Below, piece after piece: positions 39,658-48,900 of a stretch of 61,894 bases of DNA. Position numbers and translations under genes: made by a program. Location: assembly GCF_002993365.1 (NCBI RefSeq), contig NZ_PVNP01000142.1:1-61894 (forward strand). Direction: 5' to 3'. Each line of letters begins with the position of its first letter. The first letter of the stretch is position 1. The notes under the pieces were generated by a model. The model had not been told where the DNA came from, ran no database searches, and saw nothing but the letters and a program-made list of their open reading frames with translations. This DNA comes from Marisediminitalea alba. Its GTDB lineage: Bacteria; Pseudomonadota; Gammaproteobacteria; Enterobacterales; Alteromonadaceae.

Positions 39658-40935
39658 TTACTGGCCGATAAATGCCGCCAGGGTTCTGATGCCGGCCGCT
39701 GTGGCGCCTGCCGGCATTTCGCTATTGGCACTGCCGTGATAGGCAGCGGCCAGGTCCAGATGCAACCAGCTGTCTGTTGGGCTGACAAAGCGTGATAAAA
39801 AGCCCGCCGCGTTCGACGCACCACCTGCACCACCGCCTTTCTGCGGACGACTATTAGCCGTATCAGCAAAGGCAGACGGGCACTTTTCCTGATGCCACGA
39901 TTGTAGTGGTAATGGCCAGAACAGTTCCTGCTGGGTCTGTGCTTCACTTAAAAACGACTGGCTGAGCACCGGATTGAGGCTGAATACCGCATGATAGTCA
40001 TATCCTAGCGCTACCGTAGCTGCGCCGGTCAGTGTCGCCGCATCAATGATACAGCCAGCTGCTGATTCTGAAGCCGCAATCAGGCCATCGGCGAGTACCA
40101 GGCGGCCTTCGGCATCGGTATTAACAATCTCCACACTCACGCCGTTTTTGTAGGTCAGTACGTCACCCAGTTTATAAGCATGGCCGCTGACCAGATTTTC
40201 AGCGCAGCATAAAAACAGCTTCACCCGTTTATTAAGCCCCTGCATTATAGCCAGCCCCAGCGCGCCGGTAACGGTTGCCGCACCGCCCATGTCGCATTTC
40301 ATGTCCAGCATCCCTTCGCTGGATTTCAGGCTGTAGCCACCACTGTCGAAGGTAATTCCTTTACCAACCAGTGCAAACGCCACCGGCGCCTCAGGATCGC
40401 CACCTGGATTATAATCCAGTTCCAGCATAGCCGGAGGACGTTCACTACCGCGTCCGACATTGTATATCCCGGTCCAGCCTTCAGCAGCGAGCTGTTCACC
40501 GCTCACTACCCGGTAGGTTACCGCATCCCCGTTTAGTGATTGCAGCCAGTCAGCACTTTCCTGCGCCAGGCCAACCGGCGAAAGCTGTTCAGGCGTGTCG
40601 TTGGTCAGCTTGCGGGTAAACATCATCGCCGTCACCTGGCGCTCAGCTTCAGCTCGCTCAGCGTTATCGCACAAGGTAACTTCACCAGGGTTACGCGCCT
40701 TTGAAAAACTCATGACAAAGGTGACCTGTTCAATAACCGACCATTCGCCGCTGAGCGTGACTGACGGGATCCCGAGATTGTCTATCTGTCTTGCCGCTTT
40801 ACGAATGCTGCGCAGACGGTCCGCGTCATCCCTGATGTGGAGAGTGATGTCGTTGCCGGAAAGACTTACCAACGCCTTGTCTCCCCAATGCGCAGGGGCC
40901 GGGTTGCTCGTGATCTTCACTTTCATGTCAGTCAT
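39658..40935 (-). CDS. pepB: Aminopeptidase B (M17 family)
   Basis: PepB is a broad-specificity leucyl-type aminopeptidase with two metal ions. The protein has 425 residues, the same size as E. coli PepB (427). The catalytic core has GKGITFDSGGYSLKSS, DMGGAATVTGAL, and the M17 signature NTDAEGRLVLAD. Further PepB-specific stretches are VGRGSERPPAML and CCAENLVSGHAYKLGD. It is divergent from sfsA, with 32 bp between start codons, so the promoters must overlap the genes or each other. Confidence 0.95.
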   Translation of the reverse strand: MTDMKVKITSNPAPAHWGDKALVSLSGNDITLHIRDDADRLRSIRKAARQIDNLGIPSVTLSGEWSVIEQVTFVMSFSKARNPGEVTLCDNAERAEAERQVTAMMFTRKLTNDTPEQLSPVGLAQESADWLQSLNGDAVTYRVVSGEQLAAEGWTGIYNVGRGSERPPAMLELDYNPGGDPEAPVAFALVGKGITFDSGGYSLKSSEGMLDMKCDMGGAATVTGALGLAIMQGLNKRVKLFLCCAENLVSGHAYKLGDVLTYKNGVSVEIVNTDAEGRLVLADGLIAASESAAGCIIDAATLTGAATVALGYDYHAVFSLNPVLSQSFLSEAQTQQELFWPLPLQSWHQEKCPSAFADTANSRPQKGGGAGGASNAAGFLSRFVSPTDSWLHLDLAAAYHGSANSEMPAGATAAGIRTLAAFIGQ

Positions 40936-40967
40936 AATGCTCCTTACTATTATTGTCAGGTTTATCT

Positions 40968-41672
40968 ATGCAGTTTACTTCACCTTTGTTGCGCGGCACA
41001 CTCCTTAAGCGCTATAAACGATTTTTTGCCGATATATTGCTCGACTCCGGTGAGCAGATTACAGCTCACTGCCCGAATACCGGGGCTATGACCGGCTGTG
41101 CCAAACCCGGGTTTACCGCCTGGGTCAGTCCCTCAGATAACCCAAAGCGTAAACTAAAGTTCACATGGGAACTGGCGGTCACACCTCAGGGTGATTGGAT
41201 AAGCGTTAATACGCACCGCGCTAACAAATTGGTTCAGAGTGCGCTGGAAGCCCACACGCTGCCGGGAATAACAGACTATACCGAGGTTAAGCGGGAAGTC
41301 AGCCCGCCGGATTTCCACTCCCGTTTCGATTTTTGTGTTACCCGCAGCGATCATACGCCGCTCTACATCGAAGTAAAATCGGTCACTCTGGCCGAGGGTA
41401 ATGAAGGCTTCTTTCCCGATGCGGTGACCAGTCGAGGCACAAAACACGCCGAAGAACTGGCCATGCTGGCTCGTCAGGGCGTCGCCACCGCTTTATTGTT
41501 CTGTGTTCAGCACAGCGGCATTCAAAATGTCCGTCTCGCCGAGCATATCGACCCGAAATACGCCCTCGCAGTGCGTCAGGCTGCGGCAGACGGAGTCAGG
41601 GTTTTCGCCGTAGGCTGCCAAATCAGCCAAGAAAAAATCAATATAAATCAGTCACTACCTGTTATTTTGTAA
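40968..41672 (+). CDS. sfsA: Sugar fermentation stimulation protein SfsA
   Basis: The protein has 234 residues. The start at ATG 40968 (MQFTSPLLRGTLLKRYKRF) aligns with E. coli SfsA. Conserved motifs are HCPNTGAMTGC, the nuclease-like core FDFCV...YIEVKSVTL, and FFPDAVTSRGTKH. An OB-fold plus restriction-nuclease-like fold suggests nucleic-acid binding, but the physiological role is unresolved. sfsA followed by dksA is the same order as in E. coli. Confidence 0.93.
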   Translation: MQFTSPLLRGTLLKRYKRFFADILLDSGEQITAHCPNTGAMTGCAKPGFTAWVSPSDNPKRKLKFTWELAVTPQGDWISVNTHRANKLVQSALEAHTLPGITDYTEVKREVSPPDFHSRFDFCVTRSDHTPLYIEVKSVTLAEGNEGFFPDAVTSRGTKHAEELAMLARQGVATALLFCVQHSGIQNVRLAEHIDPKYALAVRQAAADGVRVFAVGCQISQEKININQSLPVIL

Positions 41673-41802
41673 AAAAAGAGTTGATTTTTAGGAAATGGAC
41701 GTCATATTTGCGCCTTGCTGAAATAAGCAGGTACCCTCGGGTACAACCATGGGGTAAACAATCCAGCACTATGTTTACCTCGTCAGACATAGACACTTTA
41801 CG

Positions 41803-41831
41803 TTGCCTGTACAATACTATTCTGTTATAGA
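41803..41831 (+). promoter_or_regulatory. Candidate sigma-70 promoter of dksA
   Basis: TTGCCT (41803-41808) and TATAGA (41826-41831) are separated by 17 bp, each matching four of six consensus bases. The predicted start would leave a leader of about 45 nt before the dksA ATG. Confidence 0.4.
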
Positions 41832-41884
41832 TATTTGTTTTATTTCGGTACATTTAGGGTGTCGTAGTGTAGGAGAAGTGACAC

Positions 41885-42334
41885 ATGCCAGCTGAGAAAG
41901 AAACCAAATCCCTTGGTCTTTTGGCACTAGCCGGGCTCACCCCGTATCAGCCAAAAGATGACGAAGAGTATATGAACGATGCTCAGATGGAGCATTTTCG
42001 TCAAATACTGAAAGCCTGGCGTAACCAGTTGCGTGAAGAAGTAGACCGCACGGTTACTCATATGAAGGATGAAGCAGCGAATTTCCCTGATCCGGTAGAC
42101 CGCGCCGCGCAAGAAGAAGAGTTCAGCTTAGAACTGCGCACCCGCGACCGTGAGCGTAAACTGATCAAGAAAATCGAAAAGACCCTGAAACGCATCGAAG
42201 AAGATGATTTCGGATTTTGTGACCAGTGTGGCATTGAAATCGGTATTCGTCGTCTTGAGGCGCGTCCAACAGCCGATCTGTGTATCGACTGTAAAACCAT
42301 GGCTGAAATTAAAGAAAAGCAGCTCCAGGGTTAA
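41885..42334 (+). CDS. dksA: RNA polymerase-binding transcription factor DksA
   Basis: DksA binds the secondary channel of RNA polymerase and acts with ppGpp in the stringent response. The protein has 149 residues. The coiled coil carries acidic tip residues near [14 protein letters not shown]. The four-Cys zinc finger is intact (CDQC and CIDC). GGAGAAG lies 8 bp before the ATG. It heads the conserved run dksA-gluQ-pcnB-folK-panB-panC. Confidence 0.97.
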   Translation: MPAEKETKSLGLLALAGLTPYQPKDDEEYMNDAQMEHFRQILKAWRNQLREEVDRTVTHMKDEAANFPDPVDRAAQEEEFSLELRTRDRERKLIKKIEKTLKRIEEDDFGFCDQCGIEIGIRRLEARPTADLCIDCKTMAEIKEKQLQG

Positions 42335-42342
42335 TGACAATT

Positions 42343-42376
42343 GCCGGGCAGTGTTGTAGTAACTGGCCGGTATTTT
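42343..42376 (+). terminator. Possible terminator or attenuator after dksA
   Basis: CCGGGCAGT pairs with ACTGGCCGG with one mismatch, followed by TATTTTACTT. The U-tract is imperfect, so partial read-through into gluQ is likely. Confidence 0.45.
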
Positions 42377-42439
42377 ACTTCGTCTTTTATATCAAGTCCG
42401 TTTTAGCAGGGCTATTGGCCTGCGTCTTTTATTACCACA

Positions 42440-43372
42440 GTGTTTAACCACGTGAATCACTGCAGCAAACCCTCATATACCGGCCGCTTTGCGCCCTCAC
42501 CTACCGGGCCATTACATTTTGGTTCGTTAATTGCCGCATTAGCCAGTTTTCTTGATGCCAGAGCCAATCAGGGCCGATGGCTGGTCAGAATGGAGGATAT
42601 TGACCGCCCCCGGTGTATTGCTGGGATGGATATCAGTATTCTGGACTGCTTAGCTGCCCACGAGCTTACCTGGGATGGCGATGTACGCTATCAGTCTGCA
42701 CAGTTACGCAACTACGATGAAGTACTACAAACCTTATCAGCGCAACAGGCGCTGTATGCCTGCCAGTGTACCCGCAAACAAATCAAAGCGTCCGGCGGCG
42801 TTTATCAGGGCACATGCCGTGATCTAAAGTTACCGCCAGAGGGCAATGCGCTCAGACTCAAGTGCGACCAACCGGTGACGACCTTTACCGATCAGTTACT
42901 CGGCCCGGTAGAGATAAACGATCCCCATGCACTGGAAGATACCGTGCTGCGTAGGCGCGATGGGCTGCACAGCTATAATCTGGTGGTCGTGGTGGACGAT
43001 ATTGCCCAGGGCGTTAATCACATTGTACGGGGCAGCGATTTGTTAACCACCACCGCCGCGCACCTGACCCTGTACCGTCAACTTGGCGCTCAACCGCCGC
43101 TTTATGCACACATTCCGGTTGCAGCGACCTCGTCAGGGCGTAAACTAAGCAAACAAAATCATGCCCGGCCACTCGATAACAATCGTGCCCTGCAAAACCT
43201 GCAACATGCACTGAGCTTTCTTGGATTCAGCAATATTGCAGAAAATCACAGCACGATATCGGCATTACTTAATGCAGCGATAGCGGCCTGGCAGTATAAT
43301 AAAATACCGAAAAGACATGAAATTATTGTCGACGGGGCAGAATCTACTTATCATAACGCCCCTGAGAGTTAA
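42440..43372 (+). CDS. gluQ: Glutamyl-Q tRNA(Asp) synthetase
   Basis: GluQ attaches glutamate to the queuosine base of tRNA(Asp). It is a truncated GluRS paralogue without an anticodon-binding domain. The protein is about 310 residues. The HIGH-like motif is in PSPTGPLHFGSLIAAL, the KMSKS-like motif in RKLSKQNHA, and the zinc site in YACQCTRK and GTCRD. The start is GTG 42440 or GTG 42452, both preceding the conserved YTGRFAPSPTG, and the choice is uncertain. Its TAA stop forms part of the pcnB ribosome site. Confidence 0.95.
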   Translation: MFNHVNHCSKPSYTGRFAPSPTGPLHFGSLIAALASFLDARANQGRWLVRMEDIDRPRCIAGMDISILDCLAAHELTWDGDVRYQSAQLRNYDEVLQTLSAQQALYACQCTRKQIKASGGVYQGTCRDLKLPPEGNALRLKCDQPVTTFTDQLLGPVEINDPHALEDTVLRRRDGLHSYNLVVVVDDIAQGVNHIVRGSDLLTTTAAHLTLYRQLGAQPPLYAHIPVAATSSGRKLSKQNHARPLDNNRALQNLQHALSFLGFSNIAENHSTISALLNAAIAAWQYNKIPKRHEIIVDGAESTYHNAPES

Positions 43373-43390
43373 GGAGTAGTTACCATCATT
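43371..43390 (+). promoter_or_regulatory. Ribosome-binding site and non-canonical start of pcnB
   Basis: AAGGAG (43371-43376) is a strong ribosome site. Eight nucleotides later comes ATC (43385-43387), then ATT (43388-43390), with no ATG, GTG or TTG at suitable distance. The following codons (ACC CGC GTT) align with E. coli pcnB, which is known to start at AUU. See findings. Confidence 0.7.
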
Positions 43391-44755
43391 ACCCGCGTTC
43401 TGGACAAGGTGAAACGCGCATTGAGTCGCGACAGTGAACAAGCCCCGCTGATTGAAGGTGTGGTGATCCCTCGCGCTGAACATGCAATATCCCGGGAAGA
43501 CATTAGTGATAATGCCCTTAAGGTGATGTACCGCCTGAATAACGCCGGGTTTTCTGCTTACCTGGTAGGCGGTTGTGTGCGCGACCTGATGCTGGGCCAT
43601 AAACCCAAAGATTTCGATGTCGTCACCAATGCCACCCCCGAGCAGATCAAAGGGTTATTTCGCAACTGTCGCCTTATTGGTCGCCGTTTTCGCCTGGCGC
43701 ACATTGTCTTTGGTCGTGAAATCATTGAAGTTGCAACCTTTCGTGGCCACCACAATGAAGACCAGTCGCTGGCCAAACAGGATGAGCAGGGACAACTGGT
43801 AAGAGACAATGTGTTTGGCACCATTGAAGAAGATGCCGAACGCCGTGACTTCACCTTTAATGCCATGTATTACGATGTGGCGACTTTCTCTGTCACGGAT
43901 TTTGCCAATGGCATCAATGCCATTAAGCGACGCGAAGTTGATTTAATTGGCGACCCTGAGGTCCGCTATCGGGAAGATCCGGTCAGAATGCTGCGTGCTG
44001 TGCGTTTTGCTGCCAAACTGGATATGACCATCAACCCGCGTACGGCAGAGCCCATCCGTGAACTGGCGCATTTGTTATCCAATATCCCTCCGGCCCGCCT
44101 GTTTGAAGAAATGCTCAAACTGTTTTTGTCTGGTCAGGGTCTGAAAACATTCCGCATGCTGCGCGAATACCACCTTCTGGAGCCACTGTTCCCGATGCTT
44201 GGTAAGGTGTTTGCCGCGGCTGACAGCAAGGAAATAGCACTAATAGAACGGGTATTGGTCAATACCGACGAACGTATTAACACCGGGCAGCGGGTCACAC
44301 CGGCTTTCCTGATTGCCACTTTATTGTGGTACCCAGTAGAAGAGCATGCCACCAAACTCCAGTCAGAGGCAGGCTTGAACGCCCACGATGCATTCAATAT
44401 TGCCATGGGTGATGTATTACATCGCCAATCCCAGCGCATTATGATCCCCAAACGATTCAGCACTGTGGTGCGTGATATCTGGCACCTGCAGCAGCGGTTA
44501 CCAAGGCGCTTTGGCCGCCGGGCTTTCCAACTGTTGTCACATCCGAAATTCCGTGCAGCGTACGACTTTTTGCTCGCCCGCGGCCAGACTGAAGGCGGCG
44601 CCCTGCTTGAACTGGCCGATTGGTGGACCCAGTTTCAGGATGCCGTGCCCAATCAGCAGAAGAAAATGCTTAACACGCTGCGTCAGGAAGAAGGTGGAGC
44701 CCAGCGTAAACGCCGCCGTCCCAGAAAGCCGAAATCCGAAAATCATGTCCAGTAA
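43385..44755 (+). CDS. pcnB: Poly(A) polymerase I
   Basis: PcnB adds poly(A) tails that speed RNA decay. The protein is about 456 residues. The nucleotidyltransferase head has YLVGGCVRDLMLGHKPKDFDVVT. Then come RRDFTFNAMYY, REDPVRMLRAVRFAAKL, and a basic C-terminal tail (RKRRRPRKPK) for RNA binding. The start is placed at AUC 43385 because the preceding AAGGAG is ideally spaced and the N-terminus (ITRVLDKVKRALSR) then aligns with E. coli PcnB. The first conventional start is GTG 43409, which has only a weak GGACAAG site. The gene overlaps folK by 11 bp. Confidence 0.93.
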   Translation: MITRVLDKVKRALSRDSEQAPLIEGVVIPRAEHAISREDISDNALKVMYRLNNAGFSAYLVGGCVRDLMLGHKPKDFDVVTNATPEQIKGLFRNCRLIGRRFRLAHIVFGREIIEVATFRGHHNEDQSLAKQDEQGQLVRDNVFGTIEEDAERRDFTFNAMYYDVATFSVTDFANGINAIKRREVDLIGDPEVRYREDPVRMLRAVRFAAKLDMTINPRTAEPIRELAHLLSNIPPARLFEEMLKLFLSGQGLKTFRMLREYHLLEPLFPMLGKVFAAADSKEIALIERVLVNTDERINTGQRVTPAFLIATLLWYPVEEHATKLQSEAGLNAHDAFNIAMGDVLHRQSQRIMIPKRFSTVVRDIWHLQQRLPRRFGRRAFQLLSHPKFRAAYDFLLARGQTEGGALLELADWWTQFQDAVPNQQKKMLNTLRQEEGGAQRKRRRPRKPKSENHVQ

Positions 44756-45260
44756 GCATAGTGTTTATATTGGCCTGGGCAGTAATCTGGGCGAGTCACT
44801 GAGCCAGTTGATATCGGCTATTTGTGCGATCAGTGAATTGCCGGATACCCAGGTACAAAAAGCCTCCTCTTTTTATCAGAGTAAGCCTATGGGCCCGCAG
44901 GATCAGCCGGTTTATGTTAACGCTATTGCACGCATTACAACCGCTTTAGATCCCCATGAGTTATTATCCAGTCTGCAAAAAATCGAACATCATCACGGCC
45001 GGGTCCGCGATGGTGAGCGCTGGGGGCCGCGCACCCTCGATTTGGATATTCTGCTGTATGATACCGAGACCATCAAAACCGATGATCTGATCATTCCACA
45101 TATTGGTATGGCCGAGCGCGAGTTTGTGTTGGTTCCGCTGTTTGAAATTGCGCCGGATATGATTATGCCGGACGGACTGCCGCTGTCAGTGTGGGTGTCA
45201 CGCTGCTCGTTGGACGGTCTTAAGCGCCTCGCCTCAATCAACGAGACATCCACTCTGTAA
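44745..45260 (+). CDS. folK: 6-Hydroxymethyl-7,8-dihydropterin pyrophosphokinase
   Basis: FolK transfers pyrophosphate to the pterin in folate synthesis. The protein has 171 residues. The start at ATG 44745 is set by the conserved SVYIGLGSNLGE. The signature GPRTLDLDILLYD and HIGMAEREFVLVPL follow. It overlaps the pcnB end by 11 bp in another frame, implying translational coupling, and lies 36 bp before panB. Confidence 0.96.
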   Translation: MSSKHSVYIGLGSNLGESLSQLISAICAISELPDTQVQKASSFYQSKPMGPQDQPVYVNAIARITTALDPHELLSSLQKIEHHHGRVRDGERWGPRTLDLDILLYDTETIKTDDLIIPHIGMAEREFVLVPLFEIAPDMIMPDGLPLSVWVSRCSLDGLKRLASINETSTL

Positions 45261-45296
45261 CGGCCCTGTCGCCTTTATTGCATTGGGAGAATGCCC

Positions 45297-46094
45297 ATGA
45301 AAAAAGTCACTATTTCGACGCTGATTAAACAAAAACAACAGGGTGAGAAAATCACCGCCCTGACAGCCTATGATGCCAGCTTCGCCAAGCTATTTGATGA
45401 ACAGGGTATTGATGTGCTGTTAATCGGTGACTCGCTGGGCATGGTATTACAAGGCCAGGACAGCACGCTGCCGGTGACGACGGCAGACGTTGCCTACCAC
45501 ACCCGCTCGGTTGCCGCGGGTGTGAACGCAGCCTTTGTTATTGCCGATATGCCGTTTATGTCCTATGCCACGCCCGCCCAGGCTTTTGAAAACGCTGCGG
45601 CCTTAATGGCCGCAGGTGCCAGCATGGTAAAACTGGAAGGCGGCGCCTGGTTATGCGAGACCATCACCGGTCTTAAGCAACGCGGTGTGCCGGTTTGCGG
45701 TCATCTGGGTCTTACCCCGCAATCGGTGAATGTCTTTGGTGGCTTTAAAGTACAAGGTCGTGAAGAAGACAAAGCACAACAGCTGATAGATGACGCGCTG
45801 GCGCTAGAAGCCGCTGGTGCGCAGATGCTGGTGCTAGAGTGTGTGCCCACACCGCTGGGTAAAACGGTCAGCGAACAGCTGAACATTCCGGTGATTGGCA
45901 TTGGCGCCGGCGTGCACACCGACGGCCAGATCCTGGTGATGCACGACATGTTTGGCGTAAGCGCTAACTATATGCCAAAGTTTTCAAAAAACTACCTTGC
46001 CGAAACCGGTGATCTGCGCAAGGCCGTTGCCCTGTATATTGAACAAGTAAAAAACGGCCTGTTCCCCGGCCCCGAACATAGCTTTGACAAATAA
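45297..46094 (+). CDS. panB: Ketopantoate hydroxymethyltransferase
   Basis: PanB makes ketopantoate from 2-ketoisovalerate and methylene-THF, the first committed step of pantothenate synthesis. The protein has 265 residues. Conserved regions are [48 protein letters not shown] and IGIGAG. The start is ATG 45297, because the GGGAG site is 7 bp upstream. The ATG two codons earlier is too close to it. The last base of the stop is the first base of panC. Confidence 0.97.
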   Translation: MKKVTISTLIKQKQQGEKITALTAYDASFAKLFDEQGIDVLLIGDSLGMVLQGQDSTLPVTTADVAYHTRSVAAGVNAAFVIADMPFMSYATPAQAFENAAALMAAGASMVKLEGGAWLCETITGLKQRGVPVCGHLGLTPQSVNVFGGFKVQGREEDKAQQLIDDALALEAAGAQMLVLECVPTPLGKTVSEQLNIPVIGIGAGVHTDGQILVMHDMFGVSANYMPKFSKNYLAETGDLRKAVALYIEQVKNGLFPGPEHSFDK

Positions 46095-46951
46095 TGCAAT
46101 TTATTGAATCACTAAACACCTTACGAGAACTGCGTCAAAGCTGGCGCAACGCCGATCATACCGTTGCTTTTGTACCCACTATGGGTAATCTGCACGATGG
46201 CCACCTGGATTTAGTTAAGCAGGCCAAAAACCTGGCTGATAAAGTGGTGGTGTCGATTTTCGTTAACCCCATGCAATTTGGTGCCAATGAAGATCTGGAC
46301 GCCTATCCACGAACGCTCGACGCCGATCGCAGCAAGCTTGAGGCGCACGACGTTGACGCGCTGTTTTTCCCGGCGGTTGATGACGTTTATCCACGCGGCT
46401 TAAGCGAACAAACCTTTGTGGAAGTACCCGGTATTTCTGATTTGCTGTGCGGCGCGAGTCGTCCCGGTCATTTCCGCGGTGTGGCGACCATCGTCTGCAA
46501 GCTGTTTAACATGGTACAGCCAGATGTAGCTTGTTTTGGTGAGAAAGACTTCCAGCAGTTACAGGTGATCCGCACCATGGTGGAAGATTTATCCATGCCG
46601 ATTAATATTGTTGGCGTGCCCACAAGACGTCAGGAAGATGGACTGGCAATGAGTTCCCGTAATGGTTACCTCAGCGCTGAACAACGGACTACCGCTACGC
46701 AGATATACGCCGCCATGGAGCAAATGCGTAAAGCTATTTGTGCGCGGCAGGACAGCTATGCTGACATTGAACGCATAGCATCGCAATCGCTCATGGCTGC
46801 CGGCCTTAAGCCGGAGTATGTCACCATTCGCAATGCCAGAAACCTGCAACCTGCCGAGCCGGGTGACTATCAGCTCGTCATTCTGATGGCAGCTTTTATG
46901 GGCACTACGCGTTTAATCGATAATATGCAGATTACACTGGATCAGGCTTGA
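46094..46951 (+). CDS. panC: Pantothenate synthetase
   Basis: PanC condenses pantoate and beta-alanine with ATP. The protein has 285 residues. The HIGH-like motif is PTMGNLHDGHLDLV. SIFVNPMQFG, FGEKDFQQLQVIR and the KMSKS-like AMSSRNGYL are intact. It overlaps panB by one base (TAATG) and overlaps the convergent panP gene by 10 bp, so the full pantothenate branch is in one locus. Confidence 0.97.
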   Translation: MQFIESLNTLRELRQSWRNADHTVAFVPTMGNLHDGHLDLVKQAKNLADKVVVSIFVNPMQFGANEDLDAYPRTLDADRSKLEAHDVDALFFPAVDDVYPRGLSEQTFVEVPGISDLLCGASRPGHFRGVATIVCKLFNMVQPDVACFGEKDFQQLQVIRTMVEDLSMPINIVGVPTRRQEDGLAMSSRNGYLSAEQRTTATQIYAAMEQMRKAICARQDSYADIERIASQSLMAAGLKPEYVTIRNARNLQPAEPGDYQLVILMAAFMGTTRLIDNMQITLDQA

Positions 46952-48576
46952 TCCAGTGTTGCAGGCGTACTCACCGCCAGTAATTCCTGCCATACGCGGT
47001 TGCGACTGGCAATGGCGTGTTGCTCTTCCAGAATCGCTCTGAGATCGCGGGTGGTGGTCATTGGATTGGCCAGTACCACACGGAAAACCGTAATGGGATA
47101 TGCACCATACACCGGGCATTCTAAACGGGTTCGTGACACAAATGATTTACCGGCCTCACGCTGCAATTTCTGCACGTTAACTACCAGTCGGTCTACTTTG
47201 CTGTTCAGCCGTTGAGCCTGCACCTGCGGTAGCATTTTCAGTTGTTCCTGAATAGCCGCCGGACAAACCCTATAGGTCATAATAGACAATGTCGGTGAAG
47301 TAATCAGCTCAAAATCAGGGTGAGCCTCAATCATAGCGGCAAATTTTTTGGCTTTCTCGATACTCTGGTTAATCAGCAGCTCATAGCCGCGGCGGCCCAG
47401 GATGTGCAATGACGAATACACCATCATGGCCATACCGTTACGGGAACCTTCCAGAGTAGTAGCGCCCAGATCCTTTGACCCTTCACGCAGAATATATTGC
47501 GCATGGTGGCGCACCGCGTTGGCATCTGCCGGGTTCTTAAACAGCGCCATGCCGGCGCCCATGGGCACGTACATTTGTTTGTGCGCGTCAATGGTAACCG
47601 AGTCGGCTTTTTCGATGCCTTTTAAGATGCCCCGATAATGCTTGGAAAACAGCGTCGCACCGCCCCAGGCTGCATCTACGTGGAACCAGCATCCCAGTTC
47701 CTCTGCCACATCGGCCAGTTCGTCGAGCGGATCAACATGACCAGTTTCAGTGGTGCCGCCAATACCAACGATGGCCAGCAGTTTATTGCCCTGTTCCTGA
47801 TATTCGCGGCCTTTTCTGAGCGCCTCAGCGGGATCCAGGACCTGCTCAGGACATGGCAATGTAATTAGGTTTTCGCGCCCAATCCCCAGAACATCCACTG
47901 CTTTTGAGAGGCTGTAGTGACCGCGCCGCGAGCACAACACGCCGAGGTTATCGATATCATAGTGGCGGTAAGCACTGGCCAGTCCGGCTCTGGCTACCCC
48001 AGGGAAACGGCCCTGTGGACCTAGGATTTTATTGCGTGCTACCCACAGTGCGGTAATGTTGGCAACGGTACCACCTGAGCAAAATGCGCCCAGCGCGTGC
48101 CGGGCACTGTGCAGGTATTGTTCGTAAAAGCTTTCGTCCTGCTCGTACACCAGATTGTGCATCATCCCTAATACCTGGCGTTCAAGTGGGGTAAATGCTT
48201 TTGATGTCTCGATTTTAACCAGGTTCTGATTCAAACCCACCAGCAGCTTGGCCAGCGATAAATGAAAATACGGCAGCGCCGATGTCATATGGCCTATAAA
48301 GGTGGGAGAGTAGGTATTCACTGAATGGGCAACCAGCTTTTCCAACAGGTTTTCAGCGTGTGTAGACACAAACTCAGGCGACTCAGGCATCATTGCATCG
48401 GCAAAGTCCTGTTCGACTTCTTCCAGCGAGGTTTTCTTGGTAACGACGTGTTGCGACAAGAAATCCAGGATATTGTCTGAAAGGTGTTCTTCAATTTGTG
48501 CCAGCTTAGAGTCTTTGTGCTCTGGCTTGGTAAAAACCCGAAACAGGTGCTTCAAGCTTACTTGTGCTTCACCCAC
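46942..48576 (-). CDS. panP: PLP-dependent aspartate 1-decarboxylase (PanP)
   Basis: PanP makes beta-alanine for PanC in Vibrio and relatives that lack the pyruvoyl enzyme PanD. The protein has 544 residues of the group II (GAD-like) decarboxylase family. The PLP region has FCSGGTVANITALWVAR, the HVDAAWGG Asp, and the Schiff-base Lys in SVTIDAHKQMYVPMG. The start is GTG 48576 (GEAQVSLKHLFRVFTKPEHKD follows), with AGAGG 8 bp upstream. The frame stays open to 48744 but that part is not family-like. It is convergent with panBC and overlaps panC by 10 bp, strongly supporting the assigned role. Confidence 0.93.
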   Translation of the reverse strand: MGEAQVSLKHLFRVFTKPEHKDSKLAQIEEHLSDNILDFLSQHVVTKKTSLEEVEQDFADAMMPESPEFVSTHAENLLEKLVAHSVNTYSPTFIGHMTSALPYFHLSLAKLLVGLNQNLVKIETSKAFTPLERQVLGMMHNLVYEQDESFYEQYLHSARHALGAFCSGGTVANITALWVARNKILGPQGRFPGVARAGLASAYRHYDIDNLGVLCSRRGHYSLSKAVDVLGIGRENLITLPCPEQVLDPAEALRKGREYQEQGNKLLAIVGIGGTTETGHVDPLDELADVAEELGCWFHVDAAWGGATLFSKHYRGILKGIEKADSVTIDAHKQMYVPMGAGMALFKNPADANAVRHHAQYILREGSKDLGATTLEGSRNGMAMMVYSSLHILGRRGYELLINQSIEKAKKFAAMIEAHPDFELITSPTLSIMTYRVCPAAIQEQLKMLPQVQAQRLNSKVDRLVVNVQKLQREAGKSFVSRTRLECPVYGAYPITVFRVVLANPMTTTRDLRAILEEQHAIASRNRVWQELLAVSTPATLDQA

Positions 48577-48900
48577 ACTGTACACCTCTCGAATTGAAAA
48601 TGATAACTGCGCTGATGCTTTGCCACACTGACTGTTAAACGCTCGCGCAACATCGCTATCCGGCCCAATCTGAAACTCATGCCGGATACTTAGCAATGAC
48701 CTTTCACAGCCCCTGACTGTAGCGCAGATTACCCGCCACGCCAAGGCCAGCCAGTGTTTCTTACGCTAAACAGCCAGTAAAAAGCTCTTCCGGGGCTGCC
48801 CCAAAAAGAATGCGATTATAAGGATTTTCTAACAAAAACCCATGAAAATCTGTCATATTAGTGACACAAATCCGCATTTTAACCGCTTTAGTGTAAGGCT
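48577..48900. other. 324-bp intergenic region upstream of panP
   Basis: It lies between the TrmB-like gene (ending at 48901) and panP, both on the minus strand. It presumably holds the panP promoter. No hairpin with a U-tract, small ORF or RNA is convincing. Confidence 0.45.
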
